Source of the DNA: Opitutus terrae PB90-1
GTDB lineage: Bacteria; Verrucomicrobiota; Verrucomicrobiia; Opitutales; Opitutaceae
Direction of reading: 5' to 3'
Length of the DNA: 64,000 nt
NCBI RefSeq assembly: GCF_000019965.1
Contig: NC_010571.1
Span: 3,295,001-3,359,000, forward strand
Every line of letters begins with the position of its first letter. The stretch's first letter is position 1. Of this stretch, positions 34,488-40,665 are shown piece by piece. The notes below the pieces were generated by a model. It saw nothing but the letters and a program-made list of their open reading frames with translations, was not told the DNA's origin and made no database searches. Both the position numbers and the translations under genes were made by a program.

Positions 34488-34832
34488 ATGATCTTCGTTT
34501 ATCAGGATGACGGCTCCTTGTGTGCGATGGAATCCGTGGCGCAGGCCAATCGGCATTACGAGGCCATCGACGTCGAAAATGCGGAGTATACTTTTCTCGA
34601 CGACTCCGGCCGCGTCCTGAAGCCGGTGTTCCGCGCTCCGACGAAGAAGAAGTGGCTGTTCTTCTTTTCGATCACCGATCCTGGCCCTTTCACCTTGGAG
34701 CCTACGGACGAAAGAAGAGAAGATCTGTTGGGACGGCTCCGGTCAGGCGAGATTCCGATCGACCGAGGCCCTACTTCTGTTCGGACGCTGGATGAGTTGC
34801 GCCAAGCCGCACCGCAACTATTCAGTCCATGA
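34488..34832 (+). CDS. Cassette 9: unknown soluble protein
   Basis: 114 residues from ATG at 34488 with a GGAAGAAAG ribosome site just upstream. The N-terminal half looks like a small beta-rich domain (MIFVYQDDGSLCAMESVAQA, DVENAEYTFLDDSGRVLKPVF); the second half is charged and helical and ends TLDELRQAAPQLFSP. No membrane segment and no recognised family. Confidence 0.72.
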   Translation: MIFVYQDDGSLCAMESVAQANRHYEAIDVENAEYTFLDDSGRVLKPVFRAPTKKKWLFFFSITDPGPFTLEPTDERREDLLGRLRSGEIPIDRGPTSVRTLDELRQAAPQLFSP

Positions 34833-34836
34833 AAAG

Positions 34837-34948
34837 GCCGATCCAGCCGCTACAGCGCAACGCGGGCAGCCGTCCGTCGTCGGCGGATTCATCGGCATCC
34901 GAAACTCCATCCTCGCTCGGCCCGCGTGGCTGATCTGAAACGATCGGC
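34837..34948 (+). repeat. attC site 9
   Basis: R'' GCCGATC (34837-34843), L'' CAGCGCAACGCGGGC, L' GCCCGCGTGGCTG, right box GATCGGC (34942-34948). 112 bp. R'' complements the ATCGGC opening of cassette 9. Confidence 0.9.
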
Positions 34949-34958
34949 GGAAGAGAAG

Positions 34959-35243
34959 ATGAAGAGTTTCCGAGTCTACTTGCCGGGCGGTCGTGAGATT
35001 TCAGGCGCCGGCCTTGTCGTCGTTGTGATTGCAGCAGTCGCAATGGTTGCGTGCGCTTTCCACTTGGACGATATCACGCAGAAGATTCCGGGTCTGACGA
35101 TCCTGCAGGCGAAAGCAGCCCTCGTCGGTGTCGGCATTCTCGTCGTCGGTTGCGGATGGCTGGGCTTCCGATTGGCTGGAATTCCGTTTGCGAAGAGAAG
35201 GCCGATCCAGCCGCCAGTGCCAACGCGCGGGAGTGGCCCGTGA
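34959..35243 (+). CDS. Cassette 10: small two-helix membrane protein (copy 2 of cassette 8)
   Basis: 94 residues from ATG at 34959. Identical to the cassette 8 product up to ...RRPIQPP; only the last few residues, encoded by attC, differ (VPTRGSGP against ETTRGAGP). The copy offset is 855 bases, so cassettes 8-9 were probably duplicated or cassette 8 was re-inserted. Confidence 0.75.
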   Translation: MKSFRVYLPGGREISGAGLVVVVIAAVAMVACAFHLDDITQKIPGLTILQAKAALVGVGILVVGCGWLGFRLAGIPFAKRRPIQPPVPTRGSGP

Positions 35244-35334
35244 TTCACATGCGGCTTCTCCGCTCACCATCGCCAGCACTTCGAGAGGGCTGACTCTCCG
35301 CTCGCCCGCGCGCGGCACATCTCCTACGTTCGCC
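35201..35334 (+). repeat. attC site 10
   Basis: R'' GCCGATC (35201-35207), interior AACGCGCGGGAGTGGCCC, right box GTTCGCC (35328-35334). 134 bp. Related to attC 8 but with many substitutions although the genes are identical. Confidence 0.82.
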
Positions 35335-35339
35335 GAAAG

Positions 35340-35795
35340 ATGAAGCCGCTTCTCGTCATCGTCACTTTGCTTGCGCTTTCAGGCTGCGGTTTCTTTTTCG
35401 GTCCCGGCTACGGTTCCGCAGATCATCAGTATTTCGCCGAGCCACCGGTTGTCGTAAAGGTTGGTGATCACTATGCGCTTCGCTGGCGCTATGGTTCGAT
35501 GGGCTTCTACTTTCGTCCGCGCTACGAAGTAAGAGATGCCAGCCTGGTATTTTCTCTTCAGGGCACGTCGAGCTCCGGCAGCGTTTCCGGAAAGACTCAA
35601 GAGATGCTGATCGAGGGCGATAACGCGATAGCAGCACTGAAGAAAGGCGGAGCCTTTTGGTGGGAGCCGGACCGGTCCCTGACGCCGATCTCAATCAAAG
35701 AAGAGGCGAACCAGGTGCCAGAGCCAACCTCCGGCAGCGTCACGCCTCGTGCTGACGCACGAGTGGTGCCGCCGCCTCCGGTGGCTCATCGTTAA
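35340..35795 (+). CDS. Cassette 11: lipoprotein of unknown function
   Basis: 151 residues from ATG at 35340. A lipoprotein signal (MKPLLVIVTLLALSGC) has a lipobox LSGC at residue 16. The mature protein has GDHYALRWRYGSMGFYFRPRYEV and looks beta-rich. The frame has no stop before the attC, so the last 30 or so residues (VPEPTSGSVTPRADARV...) are encoded by the recombination site and end at TAA inside it. Confidence 0.72.
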   Translation: MKPLLVIVTLLALSGCGFFFGPGYGSADHQYFAEPPVVVKVGDHYALRWRYGSMGFYFRPRYEVRDASLVFSLQGTSSSGSVSGKTQEMLIEGDNAIAALKKGGAFWWEPDRSLTPISIKEEANQVPEPTSGSVTPRADARVVPPPPVAHR

Positions 35796-35803
35796 CGTTC
35801 GGC
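35705..35803 (+). repeat. attC site 11
   Basis: R'' GGCGAAC (35705-35711), L'' GAGCCAACCTCCGGC, L' CCGGTGGCTC, R' GTTCGGC (35797-35803). 99 bp. R'' complements the unusual TTCGCC that opens cassette 11. Confidence 0.88.
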
Positions 35804-35820
35804 GAAACCAGCTTCGATAA

Positions 35821-36087
35821 ATGAAAAGACTATTGCTGATGGGTCTGCTTGCAGCCGCCGTGATGTGTGGATGCCAAAGCACGTTTGGCCCAAAGTTGGG
35901 CATGACGGAAAAGCAATGGCTACACCGGACGCTCATCGGCGACTTGGTTTACATGTCCGGATCTGTGAAGGCGTATCGGTCTCACGGTGTTTACTACTAT
36001 TTCAAGGACGGTATTCTCGTGCGCATTGACCAGGGAATGATTCCGCCTGAGCGCATTCAGGTGGAAGTGACCGTAAAATCTGAGTGA
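35821..36087 (+). CDS. Cassette 12: small lipoprotein
   Basis: 88 residues from ATG at 35821. Lipoprotein signal MKRLLLMGLLAAAVMCGC with lipobox MCGC at residue 18. The mature part begins QSTFGPKLGMTEKQWLHRT and contains GVYYYFKDGILVRIDQG, reminiscent of the SmpA/BamE-like fold, which also starts after a lipid-modified Cys with a 'GMT...' turn. That similarity is suggestive only. Confidence 0.75.
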   Translation: MKRLLLMGLLAAAVMCGCQSTFGPKLGMTEKQWLHRTLIGDLVYMSGSVKAYRSHGVYYYFKDGILVRIDQGMIPPERIQVEVTVKSE

Positions 36088-36094
36088 GCCAAAT

Positions 36095-36206
36095 GCCGAA
36101 CCAGTCGACACAGCGCAACGCGGGCAGCCGTCCGTCCTCGGTCGATTCATCTGTATCCGAAACTCCATCCTCGCTCGGCCCGTGTGGCTGATCTGAATCG
36201 TTAGGC
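36095..36206 (+). repeat. attC site 12
   Basis: R'' GCCGAAC (36095-36101), L'' CAGCGCAACGCGGGC, L' GCCCGTGTGGCTG, R' GTTAGGC (36200-36206). 112 bp. Confidence 0.92.
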
Positions 36207-36222
36207 AAAGCAGTCCATAGCA

Positions 36223-36543
36223 ATGAAGCTTGCAGAATCCGCGCTCTTCTGGATTTGCGCCGGTATCATCATTGGCACTGTCGGGTTGGCGTACCTATTT
36301 AGTCTTGGACTGGCGCCAGAAAGGCGGAGGGTCGCGGTGCGTTGGCAAGATGGCACGCCGATGTCCAAGGCGACGGCAACGGTTATTGGGTGCAGTTTGA
36401 TCTGTGTTGGCGGAGTGATGGTATTCACAAATCTCACGGGACGCGATGTCCCTGGTTGGATCGAATGGACTGGAGCAACAGTCTTTGGAATCGCGGCGGT
36501 AATATCGGGAATCCGTGATTTTCGTGCGAAGAATCGGGCCTAA
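36223..36543 (+). CDS. Cassette 13: membrane protein with about three helices
   Basis: 106 residues from ATG at 36223. Hydrophobic segments at about 6-29, 50-70 and 80-97, with an Arg-rich loop (APERRRVAVRWQDGTPMSK) after the first. The stop codon TAA is formed inside the R'' box GCCTAAC of the attC. No family recognised. Confidence 0.72.
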   Translation: MKLAESALFWICAGIIIGTVGLAYLFSLGLAPERRRVAVRWQDGTPMSKATATVIGCSLICVGGVMVFTNLTGRDVPGWIEWTGATVFGIAAVISGIRDFRAKNRA

Positions 36544-36638
36544 CAAGTCGCCAGACCCAACGGCCATGGCTGTCACGATCTCTGCTGATGCAGAGCTCGC
36601 GCCAGCCCCGTCCGTGGGTCATCTTTGACGTTCGGCAA
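36538..36638 (+). repeat. attC site 13
   Basis: R'' GCCTAAC (36538-36544), L'' GACCCAACGGCCATGGC, L' CCGTGGGTC, R' GTTCGGC (36632-36638). 101 bp. R'' complements the TTAGGC opening of cassette 13. Confidence 0.9.
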
Positions 36639-36649
36639 AGAAAGAAACC

Positions 36650-36856
36650 GTGCACGCAAATTGGCAGACAGCTCTTTCACTGGTTGGGGCGGTTTTCTTT
36701 GGGATCGCCGCTGTTGTGGCGTTGAAGACAGGTCGATTGCCTTCCATTCGTGGCGGCACAGTGAGAAGGGAAGAAGGACGCCCGATTTTCGCCATCTGCG
36801 TGAGCTGCTATTTTGCGATCGCGGCATTTCTTATAATTGGAGCCTTCGTATGTTGA
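36650..36856 (+). CDS. Cassette 14: small two-helix membrane protein
   Basis: 68 residues from GTG at 36650 (MHANWQTALSLVGAVFFG). Two membrane helices (about 8-25 and 47-66) and a short Arg-rich loop LPSIRGGTVRREEGRP. The GTG start is inferred from position and the preceding GAAAGAAA. No family recognised. Confidence 0.6.
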   Translation: MHANWQTALSLVGAVFFGIAAVVALKTGRLPSIRGGTVRREEGRPIFAICVSCYFAIAAFLIIGAFVC

Positions 36857-36917
36857 TCTTGGCGCCGAACTTTCATCTTGGCTGGTCTGTCGGCGATTGT
36901 GGCGTGGGTAAAAAGCA

Positions 36918-37010
36918 GCCGAACCAGTCATCAGAGCCAACGCGCGAGGCTGGCCCATTCTGGTTTGGCGTGGCCTTCCTGCCGCGCGTGGCTCACTTTT
37001 GACGTTGGGC
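36918..37010 (+). repeat. attC site 14
   Basis: R'' GCCGAAC (36918-36924), L'' GAGCCAACGCGCGAGG, L' CCGCGCGTGGCTC, R' GTTGGGC (37004-37010). 93 bp. Confidence 0.9.
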
Positions 37011-37026
37011 AAAATCAAGAGTTCAG

Positions 37027-37755
37027 ATGACGCTACGACGATTGTTTATGTTTGTCTGCGGCACATCCATGCTTTGCGCACAGGATCCAGCCCCATCCTC
37101 AATCTTCACCATTCCCATCAAGGGAAGCGTCACCGAACAGCGCGGTCGGGAGATTGTGGCGCAGATCAAAGGTGTTCCAGCAAGCGTGCGCACGATTGCG
37201 GTCTTCGTTGATTCGGATGGCGGCGCGCTACCAGACATTCTCGCGGTGGCCGATGCACTTTCCGGTGCGAGGGTGACTACTGTTGCCTACGTGAAGAATG
37301 CTGTCGCTTCGGCAGTCTTCATTGTCGCGAGCTGCGACAGGGTCGTGAGTGATAGAGCGGCACTTTTAGGCGGCGCCGGCGTCGTGTCTCGCGATTTTCT
37401 TTGCCTGAGTGATTCTCTATTCTCGGCAGTTCGCGAGGAGCTCACAGTGAAGCTCCGGCGGTATTCAGAGCAGAAGCATCACGATTCGGACATCTTTGGA
37501 GCCATGCTTGATCACCAGAGTTCGTTGATCAGAGGCGGAAGACAGTGGAAGGCGCGAGGTGAAATCCTGTCGCTAACGGCGGACGAGATGGTCGCCTTAG
37601 GGGTTGCGGAAAGTAGATGGGACTCGTTGCAGGCCTTCATTGCCGACTTGACCCAAACGCCCAACCAGACGCCACAGCGCAACGCTGGCAGCCGCCCATC
37701 TTCGGGCGATTCTCCCGTATCCGAAACTCCATCCTCGCTCGGCCCGCGTGGCTGA
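37027..37755 (+). CDS. Cassette 15: ClpP/NfeD-like exported protein
   Basis: 242 residues from ATG at 37027. A signal peptide (MTLRRLFMFVCGTSMLCAQ) is followed by a ClpP/crotonase-like fold of the NfeD/SppA type: FTIPIKGSVTEQRGREIVAQI, TIAVFVDSDGGALPDILAVADAL, VTTVAYVKNAVASAVFIVASCDRVVSDRAALLGGAG. The Ser in AVASAVFI is where the family nucleophile sits, although the usual 'SAG' is SAV. Membrane-protein cleavage is possible but unproven. The last 35 or so residues (QRNAGSRPSSGDSPVSETPS...) come from attC 15. Confidence 0.7.
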   Translation: MTLRRLFMFVCGTSMLCAQDPAPSSIFTIPIKGSVTEQRGREIVAQIKGVPASVRTIAVFVDSDGGALPDILAVADALSGARVTTVAYVKNAVASAVFIVASCDRVVSDRAALLGGAGVVSRDFLCLSDSLFSAVREELTVKLRRYSEQKHHDSDIFGAMLDHQSSLIRGGRQWKARGEILSLTADEMVALGVAESRWDSLQAFIADLTQTPNQTPQRNAGSRPSSGDSPVSETPSSLGPRG

Positions 37756-37770
37756 TCTGAATCGTTCGGC
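37659..37770 (+). repeat. attC site 15
   Basis: R'' GCCCAAC (37659-37665), L'' CAGCGCAACGCTGGC, L' GCCCGCGTGGCTG, R' GTTCGGC (37764-37770). 112 bp. R'' complements the TTGGGC opening of cassette 15. Confidence 0.9.
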
Positions 37771-37777
37771 AAAAAGT

Positions 37778-38533
37778 ATGAAGAAGTCTGTTGTCTTCGC
37801 ATTTGGGCTGGGGCTCGGAGCCGTTTTCGGCGTGGCCGGTGGCATTGCGTTTGTCGCATATTCAGCACAACAATCCCCGCGATCGACTACCTTCTCGAAT
37901 GTCGCTTTGGCGCGCGCGCCCTTTGACGGAGACTGGCTCATTTCCTGGGGTGGCGAGGATCCGAAGGACAATCATCACATCGGAAGCCCCCCGCAGGATC
38001 GGGCTGTCGACATCAGAAAGATTATCACAGGAAGCGGAAATCAAACCAGCAAAGGAGACCCGAAGAAGAACGAGAGCTATGGTTGTTGGGCGCAGCCGAT
38101 CTATTCCCCGATTGATGGGATTGTGGAGGTGGCGGTGGATGGTGTGCCCGACAACATTCCCGGAGAGTTGAACCGACCATCGGCCATGGGGAACTATATG
38201 ATGCTGAAATCCCCTGACGGATTTGTCGTAGTGCTGGCCCACTTCAAACAGGGTTCCATTGCGAGAAAGGCCGGGGAGCAGGTCAAAGCAGGTGATTTCC
38301 TCGCATTGTGTGGCAATTCGGGCAATTCAACGGAGCCGCATCTGCACATGCACGTGCAATCTGAGACAAGTATGGCGAGGTCGGTCGCGTTGAGGATGGT
38401 CTTCCCATCGATCACGGTCGACGGGGTCCAGAAAGAGAAATATTCGCCGACGAGAGGCGACGTTATTTCGAGTGGTCAGAAGAAGCCAAACCAGGTGCCC
38501 GAGCCAACGGCCTCCGGCCGTGGCTCATCTTGA
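37778..38533 (+). CDS. Cassette 16: exported M23-family peptidase-like protein
   Basis: 251 residues from ATG at 37778. One N-terminal hydrophobic segment (MKKSVVFAFGLGLGAVFGVAGGIAF). The C-terminal domain is LytM/M23-like: DRAVDI (where the family has a zinc-binding HxxxD), YSPIDGIVEVAVDG, GNYMMLKSPDGFVVVLAHFKQGSI, GDFLALCGNSGNSTEPHLHMHV with the HxH zinc pair. M23 enzymes cut peptidoglycan cross-links or act on other peptides. The first zinc ligand region is not canonical, so activity is uncertain. The last residues are encoded by the short attC 16. Confidence 0.78.
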   Translation: MKKSVVFAFGLGLGAVFGVAGGIAFVAYSAQQSPRSTTFSNVALARAPFDGDWLISWGGEDPKDNHHIGSPPQDRAVDIRKIITGSGNQTSKGDPKKNESYGCWAQPIYSPIDGIVEVAVDGVPDNIPGELNRPSAMGNYMMLKSPDGFVVVLAHFKQGSIARKAGEQVKAGDFLALCGNSGNSTEPHLHMHVQSETSMARSVALRMVFPSITVDGVQKEKYSPTRGDVISSGQKKPNQVPEPTASGRGSS

Positions 38534-38542
38534 ACGTTCGGC
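38485..38542 (+). repeat. attC site 16 (minimal 58-bp form)
   Basis: R'' GCCAAAC (38485-38491), L'' GAGCCAACGGCC, loop TCC, L' GGCCGTGGCTC, R' GTTCGGC (38536-38542). The two L arms pair perfectly except for one extra A. This is the shortest site and shows the bare attC core. Confidence 0.92.
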
Positions 38543-38548
38543 AGAAAT

Positions 38549-39037
38549 ATGAAGCTACTCGTGTGTGGTGTGTCCGTCCTGCTCGTGTGCGGATGCAATT
38601 CGGTGAATCAGCAGGCCGTGAATTCGTTCATCGACGCCGGCAACGCATCGATCCAAGGTTCGACAAGCCTGAAAGGCAGCGGCCTTTTCCCGAGGAAGCA
38701 AATGTATTGGGTTGCGAAGATCGACGGTGAAGCCGTGAAGGCGCCCGGCTATTTTCGAGCTTACGCGCTATCACCGGGGCAGCGATCGGTCGTGGCAGGT
38801 GGCGGCTTGTTCCAAGGACACTTAGGCTCTCACGACACACTCGGAGGTGAAGCTGAGTTCAGCCTTGAAGCGAAGCCCGGGCACAAATACGAGGTTCGAG
38901 GCGACGTGATCGACCAGCAGCTTTCGATTCACATCTTCGACCTGACCACGAATCTGGCGGCGACTCCGTCGGTGCAGCCAGCGGTGCATGCCGAGAAGCA
39001 CAAGGATCCAATCCTTATCTTGATACCAGTGCTTTGA
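38549..39037 (+). CDS. Cassette 17: lipoprotein of unknown function
   Basis: 162 residues from ATG at 38549. Lipoprotein signal MKLLVCGVSVLLVCGC with lipobox VCGC at residue 16. The mature protein has FRAYALSPGQRSVVAGGGLFQGH and LEAKPGHKYEVRGDVIDQQLSIHIFD, a pattern like small secreted beta-sandwich proteins that carry 'PG-H-Y' strands. No family assigned. Confidence 0.75.
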   Translation: MKLLVCGVSVLLVCGCNSVNQQAVNSFIDAGNASIQGSTSLKGSGLFPRKQMYWVAKIDGEAVKAPGYFRAYALSPGQRSVVAGGGLFQGHLGSHDTLGGEAEFSLEAKPGHKYEVRGDVIDQQLSIHIFDLTTNLAATPSVQPAVHAEKHKDPILILIPVL

Positions 39038-39041
39038 AAAA

Positions 39042-39175
39042 GCCGAACCAGACGCCACAGCGCAACCCCGACCAATCGGGGTCAACTCCGGGCAGCCGTC
39101 CGTCTTCGGGCGATTCACTTGTATCCGAAACTCCGTCCTCGCTCGGCCCGCGTGGCTGATCTTTGGTCGTTCGCC
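39042..39175 (+). repeat. attC site 17 with internal insertion
   Basis: R'' GCCGAAC (39042-39048), L'' CAGCGCAAC, then a 23-base extra stretch with its own CCCCGACCAATCGGGG hairpin, L' GCCCGCGTGGCTG, R' GTTCGCC (39169-39175). 134 bp instead of the usual 112. Confidence 0.88.
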
Positions 39176-39180
39176 GAAGA

Positions 39181-39744
39181 ATGAAACGACATCGCATCGT
39201 AGCCGCCATCGTTCTTATCCAGGCGATAGTTCTCCCGATCCTGTTCGGCTCCTTGGGCGGACTCGATCGAGCTTTCGTCCGAGTATTGCAGGCTACGCTG
39301 GCGATTCTGTGCGTAGCGGTATTCGCCGGGAAGAAGTGGGCCACTTGGACGACCTTTGCCCTAATGGCTGTTCAGATCCCGGTCATCGAAAGCGATCGAA
39401 TGACGTGGCGCGTGACCGCAGGTTCATCCGCGTCGATCGGCCTGCTGAAAAGTACGTCGTGGATGGATTCCCGTGTAGGGCTGAATCCGTTCTCCGGTTA
39501 TGTTTTTAACGGAGCGATTATGCGCGGTCCGGCGGAGAGGTTGCTTACTGATGGGCGGGAGGTGAGCGGAGCGTTCATGCTCAACCTCGCCGTCGTGCCT
39601 GCTGCTGTTCTTCTGTTAGGCCGGCGGCTCGCGAAGGCTCCAGGAACGGCGAACCAGCCGCCACAGCGCAACGCGGGCAGCCGTCCGTCTTCGGGCGATT
39701 CACCCGCATCCGAAACTCCATCCTCGCTCGGGCCGCGTGGCTGA
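39181..39744 (+). CDS. Cassette 18: membrane protein of unknown function
   Basis: 187 residues from ATG at 39181. Membrane helices at about 6-24, 36-52, 54-70 and, after a soluble loop (SIGLLKSTSWMDSRVGLN), about 134-152. The frame then continues through the attC, giving a tail QRNAGSRPSSGDSPASETPS... almost identical to that of the unrelated cassette 15 product. Confidence 0.68.
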   Translation: MKRHRIVAAIVLIQAIVLPILFGSLGGLDRAFVRVLQATLAILCVAVFAGKKWATWTTFALMAVQIPVIESDRMTWRVTAGSSASIGLLKSTSWMDSRVGLNPFSGYVFNGAIMRGPAERLLTDGREVSGAFMLNLAVVPAAVLLLGRRLAKAPGTANQPPQRNAGSRPSSGDSPASETPSSLGPRG

Positions 39745-39760
39745 TCTTTGGTCGTTCGGC
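39648..39760 (+). repeat. attC site 18
   Basis: R'' GGCGAAC (39648-39654), L'' CAGCGCAACGCGGGC, L' GGCCGCGTGGCTG, R' GTTCGGC (39754-39760). 113 bp. R'' complements the TTCGCC opening of cassette 18. Confidence 0.9.
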
Positions 39761-39762
39761 CA

Positions 39763-40257
39763 ATGCTTCGAAGACTCTTCAGCAAGCTGACGGGCGAGCG
39801 TCCAGACCCGACGCGTGCTTGGCCAGTCAGCCACCCTGATACACCGATTCTGGATCTTGCGCGACGTGCTGTTGGTCCCTTGCGTTTCGGCGACACGATC
39901 GCCGGTGCCCATGTATTCGGTCGCCCTGATCGGTTCCGCTGGACTCTGAAGGATTGCTGCGAGCTTCATTACTCCAGCGCCGGCTTTCAGATCGACTTCG
40001 ATCTAGGGCGCCTTGCCTATGTGGCCTATTTCCTCGGCCCCGATTCCTCTCTTCCGGAGCGTTCAGACGTGCGGTTCGCGTCTGTTCGCATAGAGGGGCA
40101 TCAAATATCGAGAGCCACGTCCGTTTTTGATCTGCAGACAGTGCTAGGTCGCGCCTTTTTCGAGGATCGGGACGAAGATGAGATTGTCGTCTGCTTCATT
40201 CGGAACGGATTGACCTTGGGTTTGAGGCCATCCCATCCGGGACCCTCAAGCGCCTAA
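39763..40257 (+). CDS. Cassette 19: unknown protein, last gene of the array
   Basis: 164 residues from ATG at 39763, three bases after the attC R' box. A soluble protein with short motifs PLRFGDTIAGAHVFGRPDRFRW and GFQIDFDLGRLAYVAYFLGPD, the kind of pattern seen in small cassette-borne proteins that track 'GDT...' surfaces. No family recognised. Its attC has lost the right half: only a GGCTAAC-like box remains at 40280. Confidence 0.65.
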   Translation: MLRRLFSKLTGERPDPTRAWPVSHPDTPILDLARRAVGPLRFGDTIAGAHVFGRPDRFRWTLKDCCELHYSSAGFQIDFDLGRLAYVAYFLGPDSSLPERSDVRFASVRIEGHQISRATSVFDLQTVLGRAFFEDRDEDEIVVCFIRNGLTLGLRPSHPGPSSA

Positions 40258-40279
40258 GCGTATTTCCAACGGACAAAGA

Positions 40280-40286
40280 GGCTAAC
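40280..40286 (+). repeat. Residual R''-like box at the right end of the array
   Basis: GGCTAAC followed by CAG, as in intact R'' boxes (compare GCCTAACCAG at 33091). No L' or R' partner is found downstream, so the last attC is truncated. Confidence 0.5.
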
Positions 40287-40325
40287 CAGATATCTGAGGT
40301 CTCCAAGCAAGCCGAAAAGTGAGGT

Positions 40326-40500
40326 TCATGCGGGCGCTTGGTCGCTGGGCAGGCGGGTGTTGCGGGCGAGTTGGTAAAGGGCGGGATGGCGGTGTTGGAG
40401 CGCGGCGAGGTAACGAGCTTCGTCATACGGCTGATGATCCTGCCAGCCCGTCGGCAGGCTCTGGGCAGGCAGCGGACGAGGATGCGCTGCCACTTGAAGG
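40326..40500 (-). pseudogene. C-terminal coding remnant, unknown
   Basis: A minus-strand frame without start ends at 40326 (TGA). The last 55 or so codons read as plausible protein (PTGWQDHQPYDEARYLAALQ, then HRHPALYQLARNTRLPSDQ). The upstream part dissolves into repeat sequence. It may be the tail of a transposase or other gene cut off by rearrangement; identity not known. Confidence 0.3.
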
Positions 40501-40519
40501 CGAGGGCGCGGGCTGGCCC

Positions 40520-40548
40520 GGATATTTCATGAAATTCATGAAATATCC
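40520..40548. repeat. Perfect 29-bp palindrome
   Basis: Arms GGATATTTCATGAA and TTCATGAAATATCC (14 bases each) around a single A. It is A/T-rich in a GC-rich setting. It could be a recombination or protein-binding site, or the end of a mobile element. Confidence 0.75.
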
Positions 40549-40574
40549 GCCCCTCCGGGCCGACTCTGGCGGGG

Positions 40575-40665
40575 CTAGCCGCGCCAAGGTCGCTCCGCCG
40601 CAGGCGAACCGAAATTTCGGACGGAGCTTCGCTCCTGTTCATGAAGTTTCCGGACTAGCTATTTT
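40575..40665. repeat. Interspersed repeat, copy 1 (second copy near 62942-63036, inverted)
   Basis: It contains GCTAGCCGCG, AAGGTCGCTCCGCCGCAGGC, GAAATTTCGGAC and CTCCTGTTCATGAA in that order. The same four blocks occur in reverse orientation at 62942-63036. About 90 bp, probably a non-autonomous or REP/BIME-type element. Confidence 0.65.

Larger units (their letters stand above)
31203..40286 (+). mobile_element. Integron gene-cassette array without integrase in the window (CALIN-like)
   Basis: About 17 consecutive cassettes, each with one short plus-strand gene and a terminal attC-like site. Eighteen attC sites (58-134 bp) are recognised, with degraded remnants at both ends. In 15 of 16 cassettes numbered 3-18, the six bases that open the cassette (TTCGGC, TTAGGC, TTGGGC, ATCGGC or TTCGCC) are exactly complementary to the R'' box of that cassette's own attC (GCCGAAC, GCCTAAC, GCCCAAC, GCCGATC, GGCGAAC). 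This is the covariation expected if each unit was inserted as a circle with crossover at G^TT. The cassettes look lower in GC than the flanks. No tyrosine recombinase gene is seen in the 64 kb. Confidence 0.88.

Noticed and set aside
31203-40286. CRISPR array as an explanation for the repeated palindromes
   Set aside because: Repeats are 58-134 bp, imperfect and variable; the intervals are 200-800 bp and contain genes; no cas genes are present.
31203-40286. Tandem toxin-antitoxin modules in the array
   Set aside because: Cassettes mostly hold a single gene, and none of the products resembles a known toxin or antitoxin family.
40196-40642. Minus-strand 148-codon frame at the array end
   Set aside because: A different minus-strand frame here gives a more protein-like tail; this one covers the array end, repeats and palindrome without motif content.
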